DNA of 64,000 nt from positions 124,001-188,000 of the forward strand of contig JAPEHQ010000005.1 in the NCBI GenBank assembly GCA_027405735.1, in the 5' to 3' direction. Shown in pieces: positions 47,815 to 60,421 of this stretch. The notes beneath the pieces were generated by a model. It saw nothing but the letters and a program-made list of their open reading frames with translations, had not been told where the DNA came from and made no database searches. The DNA is from Mucor racemosus. Its lineage: Eukaryota; Mucoromycota; Mucoromycetes; Mucorales; Mucoraceae. Position 1 is the first letter of the stretch. Each line of letters opens with the position of its first letter. Made by a program: the position numbers and the translations under genes.

Positions 47815-48290
47815 TTGATAAATAATACTTAAGAAAAGAATACAATTATAAAAGAATGAGTAATCAATCAGTTCTTCAACTGTATAATAAAAACAAGAAG
47901 ATATCGTTTATTTAAATATAAAAGTATGGCCTTTTGTATTAATTTGACATTGAGATCCTGAGATGTAATTTAAGGCACTATTGAACCATTAGATCTGTTT
48001 GATAGTAATCTATAAATTGAAATGGATCAATCATAATTTAACCGTTCTTACAGAGCTTGTAAGTTGTCTTGTTTCAATGCTGCGCTAAATATGCTTGGAT
48101 GTTGATTTGATAGCTACTTGATTGGTTAACTGCTGGGATGAAATAACGTGGTGTCATAATTGAGGCCTAAGCATTCTTGGTAATTACTAGATTAAACTTA
48201 GCACGCTACGAGTTTCTTATATCCGATATCAAGGCTTTGAACTTCAATACATGCCGTAATCAATAGATTGTAAGATGTATTGACACTTGA
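47815..48290 (+). repeat. Segment C, shared with outer arm of family A copy 4
   Basis: The reverse complement of 34715-35190 matches this segment over most of its length ('ttcaactgtataataaaaacaag', 'gaaatggatcaatcat', 'caatagattgtaa.atgtattga'). Its first ~110 bp also matches 12715-12825. It is the same outer arm as in copies 1 and 4, but here detached from a family A body. Confidence 0.7.
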
Positions 48291-50309
48291 CACTGTAGAA
48301 AGTGATAGCATATGGTACTACTTGATGGCATACAACATAGTATATGATTCATATTTTTGCCAATGGTCACTCTTCCAAAAAAAAAAAGCCGAACAATCTC
48401 CGGGAAGCGGCCATCTAATAATATTTCCAGGCTTTAAATTTTTAGAAAAAATCACCGGACAGCCCGGACGTGGTTGTTTAAATATCCCAAGCAGCTATAA
48501 GATGCAGGTATCGAAATTTCATACAAAAATTGAGGTTCGACTATATTGCTATTATTAATTACTCAAAGGCTTATTTTAAGTAAAGCATAAATACGACCTG
48601 CAGTAAAAAGGGTAAAATTTTATAAAAAAAGCTTTAAAAGAGATACTGTTTAAATCCTTCTTTATTTAATTATGGATAATCTACAATAAAATACTATTTC
48701 TACTTCTCTGTTTATATTATTTGGTTATTGATATTTGTCTGGCAGTTGTTCTGTCTGCAGTGGAATTACATACTAAAAACGCTTGATAAAAATAAAACAA
48801 CCTAAATTCCAAGTGTCGCTCATAAAATATGATGCCACTTGAAATGTGAACAACAATAAACAAACGCTTCAATTGAACACAATAACAAACGCATGCTAAA
48901 AATATGAAATACCCTTTTTGAACCATACATGTCGTGTAGATGATAGCACCCTTCTTGATCACGGCGCAATCAATTACACAAATGACATATATATCAAAAC
49001 AGGATTCTATCCAAATCAATAATGATAATAAACAAAGATATCAATTTAGTCAACTACTCATCTATATCGAAGTTGCACTATTAATATAAATAAGATTCAA
49101 GCATATAAAAAAACTACCCCTTAAAAATCAAGGTTACATAAAATAGATATAACAATAATAAACAAAACAACAATTTCCCAAACGGTCGATATTGTCACAC
49201 TTGACATACAATTCCTTATGGTCAATGCTATACACAATTTACCCCTTAAAATATCAAATCAATAACAATGTACTCAAAACTGGAAGATTACTAAATATAT
49301 ATCCATTCAAGTCTGATGGTATCCAAGTTCTCCAAATCACTATAAATACCCTCATACTTTTCAATTATTTTAACTCTTCAGAAATCTTTTGTAATAAAAA
49401 CTTTAGCTGATTATAATTGTATTTCTACTGCTTTCATTTTTATATTTCTTTTATTTTAGTAAATAACATCGTCATTTACTGCACTGTCGACTTTCAGTTA
49501 TTCCGCAATTTTGAATATATTGTTGGGTTGTTGAGCCCTTAATCTACTTGATCAAGGGCGGCTCTTAAATTGGGTTTTGACAACCTCGGCTGTCAATCAT
49601 GCGTTCAGAACAGCCCTTACTTGTTCTATTTGATTAGCATGAAATTTTTAGGTTTTTTTTATTTATAATACAACACATTATGAATACCCTTGGTATCTTT
49701 GATACATTAGAATATCCTTGGTTATTTATGGTTTTTATATTCATAATCTCTTATTTGAATTGCTTGGCATGGTTTCAAATAAGATGGCTTTTAATTTATT
49801 ATGTGGAGAAATACTACCTAGTTCAGCACACGACCTACAGCATTATTAGCCTAATAACGGATTTAACTTGAAAATTATAAGATGATACAAACGAATTCAA
49901 AAAAAAATCCATAAAATCACAAATTTAAAGGATTTATATATAAAAGCACTACAGCCGACCTGTGCTGCACAAGATGATTTTGTTGTGCCCACGTGGGCTG
50001 CACACAATTATGGCCTGATGAGTTGTTGCGCCCACTTAATAATGGCTTAAAGGATAACAAGATGCACATGGGCACAACAAAAGAAACTGCACACGAGCAT
50101 AACAAAAAGCATGTATGTGCAGAACTATAGATTCTGTCCGCATGCATGGCATCAATCCCATGTGTGCATAATAGTAGAATTTCCCAAAAGCATGTCATTG
50201 CCTTCGATTTGATCTGGTAATCAAGAAATACGTCCAACAATACAGTAGTAAATAATGATATTTAATCTTAGAATGCGGTTAAATGAAAATATCAGTCTCT
50301 AATATAGAC
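48291..50309. other. Gene-free stretch with one inverted repeat
   Basis: No supported gene. The 92-codon frame at 48280-48558 and the frames at 48717-49019 (-) and 49917-50240 (-) have no family resemblance. The only structured feature is the inverted repeat at 49978-50082. Confidence 0.4.
49978..50082. repeat. Imperfect inverted repeat (hairpin-forming)
   Basis: The left arm TTTTGTTGTGCCCACGTG (49978-49995) pairs with the right arm CACATGGGCACAACAAAA (50065-50082), 17 of 18 positions, around a 69-nt loop. The loop holds a further GTTGTTGCGCCCAC word. Its base composition is richer in G+C than its surroundings. Confidence 0.6.
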
Positions 50310-51240
50310 TGCTACCTATATGCCAACGTACCTGAGATGCTCAACTTTAATCTAAAACTATGTTCCTGAAAATATTCAATCTTTCGCAGTTAGCAAATTT
50401 GAATGATGCAGAAATGGCCAGCTTAAAATTGAGAAACTGCATTTGAAATGAAAATAAGTCGAGAAAATACTAAGGTATTGCAATGATGGATACTAAGTAA
50501 AGTCTAGATTATTTTTCATTCTCTACCAGGATATTTAGTTTTTGGATGGCTGTAAAGACTTTTTTATTTTTTTATAAATTTTGTGAGAGCACTTTTTCTG
50601 TTATGGAGATCTATGGAGGGATGACTGGTATGCACAGCTAAAACCATTGGATAGTACTCATTAACGTCTATCTAACGAATTTTATCTCATGAAAAAATAT
50701 TGATTTTTGGTCGAGAAAATTGAGATTGAATGATTGATTTTTGGCGATTACAAAAAAGGATCAATTTTGGACGAGGATATACAAGGGTAAATTTTCAGTC
50801 ATACAAAAAAATGAACAAAAAAAATTAATATCCACACGAAAAATAGTGCTACAGCTACGTATAAATACTCATTCTGTAGATAATTTTGTTGCGCATAATG
50901 TGCAAATAAAATATTTTAGGGTTGCATTTGAATTAAGGGTACTTTTTGATCAAAAACCGCTAAAATTTGACATTAAATTTACTAGAGATTTTATGAGAAA
51001 AACATTTTCAAAACCTACACAGATCGATTCAGAATTAAAAACTAAACCTAAAACATTGAATACATAAGTTCAACTTATTATGCATTTTTGTGAGTAATTA
51101 AACATACAAGGATTTTTTTGATTTTTTTTGATTTTTTTTCCATTTGAACACTTTTTTGAATTGAAGCTCAGTCACATATGCATATCTGATTATACAATTT
51201 TATATGATGATATTCAAAATCGGAGCGTACCCCCGTTTTA
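50310..51240 (+). repeat. Dispersed family B repeat, copy 2
   Basis: See B copy 1 for shared words. This copy begins with 'atatgccaacgtacctgagatgctcaactttaatc', the counterpart of family A's 'atatgccaatgtacctgagatattcagctttaatcc', so it extends further left than copy 1 and ties family B to family A. An open frame of 108 codons (50741-51067) corresponds to a shorter one in copy 1. Confidence 0.72.
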
Positions 51241-51319
51241 ATAGAATAATCATCATGAAACAAAACTATTTGTCCAGTGCACTATTTCTATTTCCTCCGT
51301 GAGTAATTTGTTTTAAGTA

Positions 51320-51815
51320 CAGTCGTGATTCGATTTAGTGGACTCATAAATAACGGATTTTCGATTTAATGGGCAGTTTGAAATCTCCCGTTTTTTTTTT
51401 AATAATTTTACTGCCTAAATCCACTGAATCGATTCAGTGGATAGTGGACAATCTCGTTTCTACCAGTCCACTATATTAGTAAAATATAAATACTATTGGA
51501 TAAAACTGTATTTAGCCGGCAATAGCTTGATCTGGTAGCCATGAAATTAGAGGAAATATGGAGAGTAACCAAATCACATGCCTAATTTACCTCAGTTTTT
51601 TATTAAATTTCTTGTTATCCACTGTTCAATTCAGTTACTCGAATATGAAAAGCCTTTATTAAAAATATTATTTAATACTATAAACTAGTAACGCCTTTTT
51701 ATTCTCATTTTTTGATCCAATATTACGGAAAATGATTTATTCGATTTAGTGGAAAATTCGATTTAGTGGACATCTTTCTCCCTCCCAACGATTCCACTAA
51801 ATCGAATCACGACTG
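51320..51815. mobile_element. MITE with 23-bp TIRs and internal palindrome
   Basis: 496 bp with perfect 23-bp inverted ends starting CAGTCGTGATTCGATTTAGT, flanked by TA on both sides (51318-51319 and 51816-51817). There is no transposase frame inside, so it is a miniature non-autonomous element of the Tc1/mariner/pogo type. The word ATTCGATTTAGTGGA from the TIR recurs just inside the right end, and a 22-nt perfect palindrome of a near-identical word lies at 51420-51441. The TIR differs from that of the 43-44.4 kb transposon after CAGTCG. Confidence 0.88.
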
Positions 51816-51817
51816 TA

Positions 51818-52079
51818 ATTTTATTATGGGATTGGTATTAAAATTATTAATTTTGTGCGCAATAAAAAAGTGGTCAATGGCGTTTTGTACAGTCTTGCAA
51901 TATTTTATGATGGGATCAACCCTAAATAATCAACTCTCAATTCTTTTTTAATATACTAGTTCTATTATAATATATAACTTTGACATTATTTATGTCCATC
52001 TAGAGTTGTGGCTTATTTAGATTAGTCTTCATAGAAATTGTAACTGTAATTGGTTTCAATAAAAATGTACAGCATACTA
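51818..52079. other. Spacer between MITE and family A copy 5
   Basis: AT-rich, with no feature recognised. Confidence 0.35.
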
Positions 52080-53690
52080 TAGGTGCACTTTGGCGGTTAT
52101 TATTATCTCGTCACACAATAGGCAGCAGAAGCTGCCATTTGAGAAAATTGCGCCAAAAATGTGCGTTTATCACCATGTAAATTTAGAAATTACTAGGATC
52201 AAATTTTGCCGAGTTATATAGGGGTTTTGTTGTTAAATAGGTTCCAGATAGTTTTCGTATTGCTTTAGGTGGTTTTCAAATGTTTCCGTCCAATATTGAA
52301 TTGAACTGCGTCGAATTTTCAAAAAAAGGTACCTTCCCTCTAAAAGCCATTGACACTGTATCTATCCGAAAATAAAAAATTCAATGCCAGAATAAATGTG
52401 CACTGACCTAATATTGTTGCCCAAATATTGATCAAATATTGATCTAAAATTGATTGTAAAAACTTAAGCACTTAAATGGAGGCACTGCTTTTTTATATTC
52501 ACAAAATTAATCCAACTAAAAACTATTTTGTATTTTTTATTCCTGCGAAAAATATTAACAACTCTTTGTCGAGCTAATCAAAACAATAATTTATATTACA
52601 GCTTAAACCTCTGATAACTGAGTTTCAAAATGGATTTTACAAATCGATCAAAAATGATTCAAAAAACAAAATCGTTTAATAACTCATGGACTACAAAGTA
52701 AGTAGACGTAGCAAATTAAATGGTTTTTGTACAATTTTGAATTCTGCAACCATCTAAATAAAACTTAGGCAAATGTTTTACATTAAATTGTGCATAAAAT
52801 GCAATTGAAATTTTGGAGGTTTTTTGAAGATATACATCACTTTTTTAAGTATATTTTAAATAAAAGTAACCAGAATAGTGCGTACAATAATGATCTATCG
52901 ATTGAGCTATTTCTAAACCTTCTAGCTGCAGTTTTCGTAGAGAAAACGAGATTTTGTCTAATTTTTTTTTCAAATTCAGAATTTGGGATGGGGGCATACA
53001 GGGGAAAAATTGAAACTTAAAACGAAGGTATCTCTTTGTATACGTTTTTGATGATATCTCCACGAAAAATCAATATTTGAAAAAAACCAAATATGTTTTC
53101 GAGAGAGCTCAACGAGACCTATGACATGAATGTAAAAAAAAATAATGGCTAATATAGCGAATATCTTGTAACCTACTACAAAATAGTCAAAAAAATGGCT
53201 TGAAAAAAAAAGTGCTCAAAGTTTTTTCATATTGAAGTATGTTGTAGAGCGCTTTAAAACAAGTAAGTTTTATTATTAAAAAGTGCTAATATAGCTTAAT
53301 TTTTCGTAGAGATATGAAGGTTCAAATTTTCTATTTTCAGTAGCGAAATATCTGTAATAATCTGAAACATTAGCATTGAAAAATTTATGCCAACTATTAG
53401 AGATAGGATATTTCTGGAAAAGTGTTTTTGGATTAAAGCTGAACATCTAAAATACAAGTACATACATTTTTATTTTGCTTTTATTTTGTGAAGAGAAAAG
53501 CTGAGCAAGGATAAAAAATTGGACCTATTTTTTAAGGAAAAAGCGGCAGATTCCATCTCTTTTTGAGTCTTTCGTGAGAAATACATTACTTTTAGGAGCA
53601 GATAGCATAATACGACCAGCTTATGTTTATTTTGCAGTGTATAAGGTATGTCTCTAAAAGCTGTTTAATACGGGTCTAGTTTTAGAGATG
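52080..53690 (-). repeat. Dispersed family A repeat, copy 5
   Basis: It has the same orientation and order as copy 3: 'gcactttggcggttattattatctcgtcaca', 'ggttccagatagttttcg' and 'ccgaaaataaaa', then the family A core with 'gtagacgtagcaaattaaatgg', 'tttgggatgggggcatacagggg' and 'agctcaacgagacctatgacatgaatg'. It is visibly more diverged than copies 1-4. Confidence 0.72.
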
Positions 53691-53964
53691 GGGACACACA
53701 CAGGTTTAGAGATCTCACTATACTCTATTTTTTCCTATATATGAGTGTATATAGACGATTAGGCTTAAACAGCTGTATTACAAGACAGATACCAAAGGTG
53801 AGGCTATATTAATACTGCTAAGACGCCTCTACTACAAGAAATGGATAATACATTACATCAACCCATATGGCGTCAATTGTGATCGACTGAATGGAGCAAT
53901 TTTAGCTTCGTATTTATTTAAAAAGGGAAAGAATAATGGTATTAAAATAAGAGAGGGGAAGATA
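53691..53964. other. 3' flank of CE4-like gene
   Basis: No gene. The segment 53850-53964 is the presumed 3' untranslated region of the minus-strand gene ending at 53965. Confidence 0.35.
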
Positions 53965-55594
53965 TTACAAAAATAATGTAAAGATTGCTCCAATGATACA
54001 AAATATAACAGTTAGCAATGGTGTCAATTGTGTAGCTTGACTAGTTTTTAAACCTTGAATCTTGAACTCATCTTCTTCAATTTCAGCAGCATCAGTAGCA
54101 TCTAAAACAATGGATTTCTGACTTTGATGATAACCAGATTGGTTAAACGAGAATTTATCTCCTATATATTCTGTGCTGTTTGCAACTATATATATATAAA
54201 AAAAGAAGAAGATTTAGTATACACTGCTAATAAAATAACAACAAGACTTACATTTCTTGTATGGTTTTGGATCATTAAGGCAACCATCCAAACGAACCAT
54301 AGTATAGCCTTCTTCATCGATTGTATTAATGATATGAGAAACAGCGTTCAAAGAACCTGTGTACGGTAAATCATATTGGATTGAGATGAAGGAACCCTTG
54401 GCATCATAAGTATCCTTGTACTTTTTAAATGTTTCCGAATAAATCTCTTGAATAGAATTAGTACCAGTAGCTTCCTTCTTCATGTAGTCTTGACTATCCA
54501 AATTGTATCCAACAATGACAAACCCAAGATCTCTCAAAATTCCTTCCGTGCGAACATCTTTTTCTTCAGTATAATGAAGACGAACATACTTTGGTGCAAC
54601 ATCGATTAATGTTTCAATAATATGAGCATTATTCAAAATGTCTTTACGGATATCCTCATCAGAGAGAGCAGCAGGATCGTCATTAGCCACACGGTATGTC
54701 ATACCAATGAAATGTCCTGCATTATAGATGTTTTGTACAACCATGGCATATTGTTGAGTATAAAGCCATGTGGCATTGACAAAGAAATTAGCACGAGCAT
54801 CAGCTTTGGTTAATTGACGTACAATTTTTGCTGTAACATCACTTGGTCCTTCACTCTAAATAAGGATTTCAGTTAAATTGTTTATTTGTTTGTATAGATT
54901 AATAGTTATTCGACGTACATATGTCAAAGCAATTTGTCCTTGAGTTCTACAGCCTGTAACTTGGGGCATTGGAGGTCCTGTTGATGAAGTAGTACTTTGT
55001 TGAACATCAAGGGCATTTGCAGAAATAGCAGCTAATTCAAATCATATAAACAAACAAAATTTCCGATTTTTACAAATAATACAAACCTTCTTCGTACATG
55101 GAAGCTGAAGCAGCATCAACTGAAGCAGCTGAAGAATTGAGTTCTTCTTCGTCAACAAATGGCTCCAATTCTTGTGGAGGAGGATTGTTATCAGATGGTT
55201 CCAATTCTTGTGGAGTGTTATCATCTAACGCTTCATCTTCCATATGATCATCATCCATCACCATACCCTCGTCTACTACTATCTCAATATATTCGTAATC
55301 ATCCTCATAATCATCTTCTTCATTGAGTTGAGGTTTAGTCTGCTGAGGTTGGCTTTGATCTTTTCCTACTACCTTGTTTTCTTCTTTTTGTTGGTCTATC
55401 TCAGCAGGTATTTCTGCAGAAGTTGCCTTGACAATTTCTGATCCTGTTGCGGTTGCTTCTTTATCAAATTCATCAAAACTCAAGGTGAGAACCTTTCCTG
55501 AATCAACTTTTTCAGCTGAAACACAAACCAAGATTTGAAGAACAAATAGTGAAATAAATAAAAGAATAGCTATTCTCTGATTATAATATGACAT
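53965..55594 (-). CDS. GPI-type polysaccharide deacetylase-like protein, catalytic motifs lost
   Basis: Four exons: 55594-55087, 55031-54919, 54855-54252 and 54185-53965, giving 481 aa. Signal peptide (IAILLFISLFVLQILVCVSA), a long acidic disordered region (about 30-175), a NodB/CE4 (chitin deacetylase-like) domain (about 195-385) and a C-terminal hydrophobic tail (LTPLLTVIFCIIGAIFTLFL) typical of GPI anchoring. Fold-defining words remain: QIALTYSEGPSDVTAKIVRQ, then ARANFFVNATWL, YNAGHFIGMTY, FVIVGYNLDSQDY and EEGYTMVRLDGCLND. The catalytic residues do not: TFDDGP is TYSEGP (residues 206-211), the SHTxxH pair is absent after GH, RPPYG is RLHYT, and the LHD motif reads QYD. Metal-dependent deacetylation is therefore unlikely. 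A surface or chitin-binding role is inference. Confidence 0.88.
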
Positions 55595-55802
55595 GTTGAA
55601 GAAAAGAAACAAGTAGTTGTCTTGATAACTCAAGTAAATATATGTGCATTCTTGAGTATGTTGGGAAAAAAAACTCCCTATAGTTTATACATTTACACTG
55701 GACGGAAATTTTTCAAACAAGCCAAATGTTATGATATTAAATACTTTATGTACACAGCAAAATACTATTTATATATACACATTTTTTAATGAATAACACT
55801 AT

Positions 55803-58391
<2,589 letters not shown>

Positions 58392-58695
58392 TTTAGTTGT
58401 AAAAAGAACAAAGTTTAAAACGATGAAAAAGAAGTTTTTTTTTCTGTTATTTAAAAATGGTTTATTTATAATGTCAGTGATTTAAAAAAATCGAAGCTAC
58501 TTCAAGAAAATCTTAAAATACTAAATCACGAAAAAGAAAAGAAAAAGAACCAGAAGCATCATATAATATAGACATGTTTTTTTGTTGTTGTTGTTGTTGA
58601 TTTGTTAAAAAGGTAGGGTAAAATGATGTTCGTGAAAAAAAAGAATAGGGAAGGGGCTCCACCCAAATATATACAGTTTTTTTTCTTTCTTGTTA

Positions 58696-58968
58696 TTAAT
58701 CAATGCGAGAAAGCATGCGATGGAGAGTGCTGTGAACTTTTTCAAGCTCAAAAGCGACTTGAGCTTGACCTTCTTCTTCATAAAGACCAGAGTTCATTTC
58801 AGAATTTTGGAAGGCACCTTCATTGTATTGAGAATCAATTTGACGAAGTCTATTTTGCAGCTTTTCAACATCATCAGAAGTGTACTTGGTATAAGAGAGA
58901 CGATTTGATTCTCTGGCAATATCCATCAACTCCTGATGAACGTTCTCAAGATTTTTGACCATTGGCAT
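58696..58968 (-). CDS. Unrecognised 90-aa helical protein
   Basis: A single exon of 90 codons. The sequence is almost entirely predicted helix: MPMVKNLENVHQELMDIARE, then a segment with SDDVEKLQNRLRQIDSQYNE and a C-terminal QVAFELEKVHSTLHRMLSRI. Heptad-like hydrophobic spacing suggests a small coiled-coil subunit. I do not recognise the family and assign no function. Support for being real: the frame fills the interval, there is no signal peptide, codon use resembles neighbours, and a 24-T tract lies 76 bp upstream as at other genes here. It lies between DED1 and the PPR gene, all on the minus strand. Confidence 0.6.
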   Translation of the reverse strand: MPMVKNLENVHQELMDIARESNRLSYTKYTSDDVEKLQNRLRQIDSQYNEGAFQNSEMNSGLYEEEGQAQVAFELEKVHSTLHRMLSRID

Positions 58969-59043
58969 TTTGAATAATAGTTTTATTAAGAATAATAATT
59001 ATGATGTCTTGGAGAATTGGAAATTTCATCTGCTTATTTATAC

Positions 59044-59067
59044 TTTTTTTTTTTTTTTTTTTTTTAG
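59044..59067 (-). promoter_or_regulatory. Poly(dA:dT) tract upstream of 90-aa gene
   Basis: A 24-T run, poly(A) on the coding strand of the minus-strand gene, 76 bp before its start codon. It has the same arrangement as the tracts before UXT and the PPR gene. Confidence 0.5.
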
Positions 59068-60421
59068 AGGTAGATTGTTTATATACTATACTAGAAATCT
59101 ATTTGCACCCAACCAACCTTTTTCACATAAACCTTGTGATGTTTTCTTTTGATAGATGGGAACAATTTATGCAAACTTGCTTTTCTATATTGGGTTTTAG
59201 GTTTATTTTGATTGGAAAGTTCTTTCTCTAGGCGTGCCCACGCACACAGCGCTTGAATAGCGTGCATAATGGTGGTTTATTTGATTTTAAACATTTGCAT
59301 CGTATGATCATAATATAAATAAAAAAACAAGTTTCTCTCCCTCTTTATTGTAAATTATCGTGAAACAATAATTTCCTTAATGACGGGCGTAGGTTTCACT
59401 CTAAATATATTATGCTTTTTTATCCTCTTGCTTGGAATAACTCCCATGGCATGGTGTGATGCATTGGAGCTAAAAGATTGACATGGGCCCTTGATTTCAT
59501 TTTGATTTAATAGCTATCAAATCGTCTTTTTGTATACACTGTTTTTTTTATTTGAGTGTATTTTATGCCGCATGTATAGTTGAAAACGTATGAAAGCTTT
59601 GCATTCAATAAAGTACATTTGCATCGCAATCTATACACCTTTTTTAAAGTTAAAAGGAAGCAAGAAAACAAGCTTTTTTTTCCGCTTTATTCAATTTACT
59701 TTTTTCCCATTATAATGTATGTTTTTAAGGAAGAAGAAAAAAACACATCATTCCGTTTTCTTTTAATTGTCCTGGGTCAAAATTGTCAACGGTTGTGTAA
59801 TTACTATATGTTAAACACCAAACAACAAAGCACGCCATTCTACAGATTGATACAAAACTTTATTTAACAAAATGTCAACAATCTAGATTATACGGCTTCT
59901 TTGGCCAATAACTTTTGATGATGGTAAAATATCAAAATACATACTAAAGGCGTTTTTGCATGAAATTATTAAGGTGCTTTTTAAAAAGAAATATCCATGT
60001 ATACCTGAGATGTTAAATATTGCCGTGACAAGGGCTTTCATACTGCACTACGATATGTCCTCATATAAATCCTTCAAGCCCTTGAAAACATAAAAAAAAA
60101 AAAGTACCCCAAGCTGAAAATTCGTATTTTCTTGTATTATTATGGTCAAACATCAAGACCAAAGGAAAACAAGCGATTCTCAAATAAACAAAATAAAAAG
60201 CGCACAGTGTACACGCTATGCTATAAAATGTTGTATTGAAAAGATTTACTAAATACCATGTGTCAAGGGATAGGATAAATCCCTGAAAGTGAAAATTCGA
60301 GGTTTTCACTGCTTATAATAATTAAGGGAAAAAAAAATTGACTATTTCATTTATTTATGGTACATGTTAAAAAGGAGGGGGGATATTAGTTCATTTATAA
60401 TACATATTTCTATTTTATATT
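59068..60421. other. Gene-free stretch downstream of PPR gene
   Basis: About 1.35 kb of AT-rich sequence. Short frames (59580-59867 +, 60061-60309 -) have no family resemblance. A short 'ccatgtatacctgagatgtt' near 59993 resembles the family A word 'ccaatgtacctgagatatt' but the match does not extend. Confidence 0.4.

Noticed and set aside
48280..48558. 92-codon frame containing a Gly/Pro-rich segment
   Set aside because: It begins at the end of repeat segment C and has a lysine run from an A tract; no homology recognised.
49500..49620. Possible tRNA in a GC-richer stretch
   Set aside because: No A-box/B-box spacing and no cloverleaf could be found.
50741..51067. 108-codon frame in family B copy 2
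   Set aside because: The equivalent frame in copy 1 has a stop after the first part; no family resemblance. It is better read as repeat sequence.
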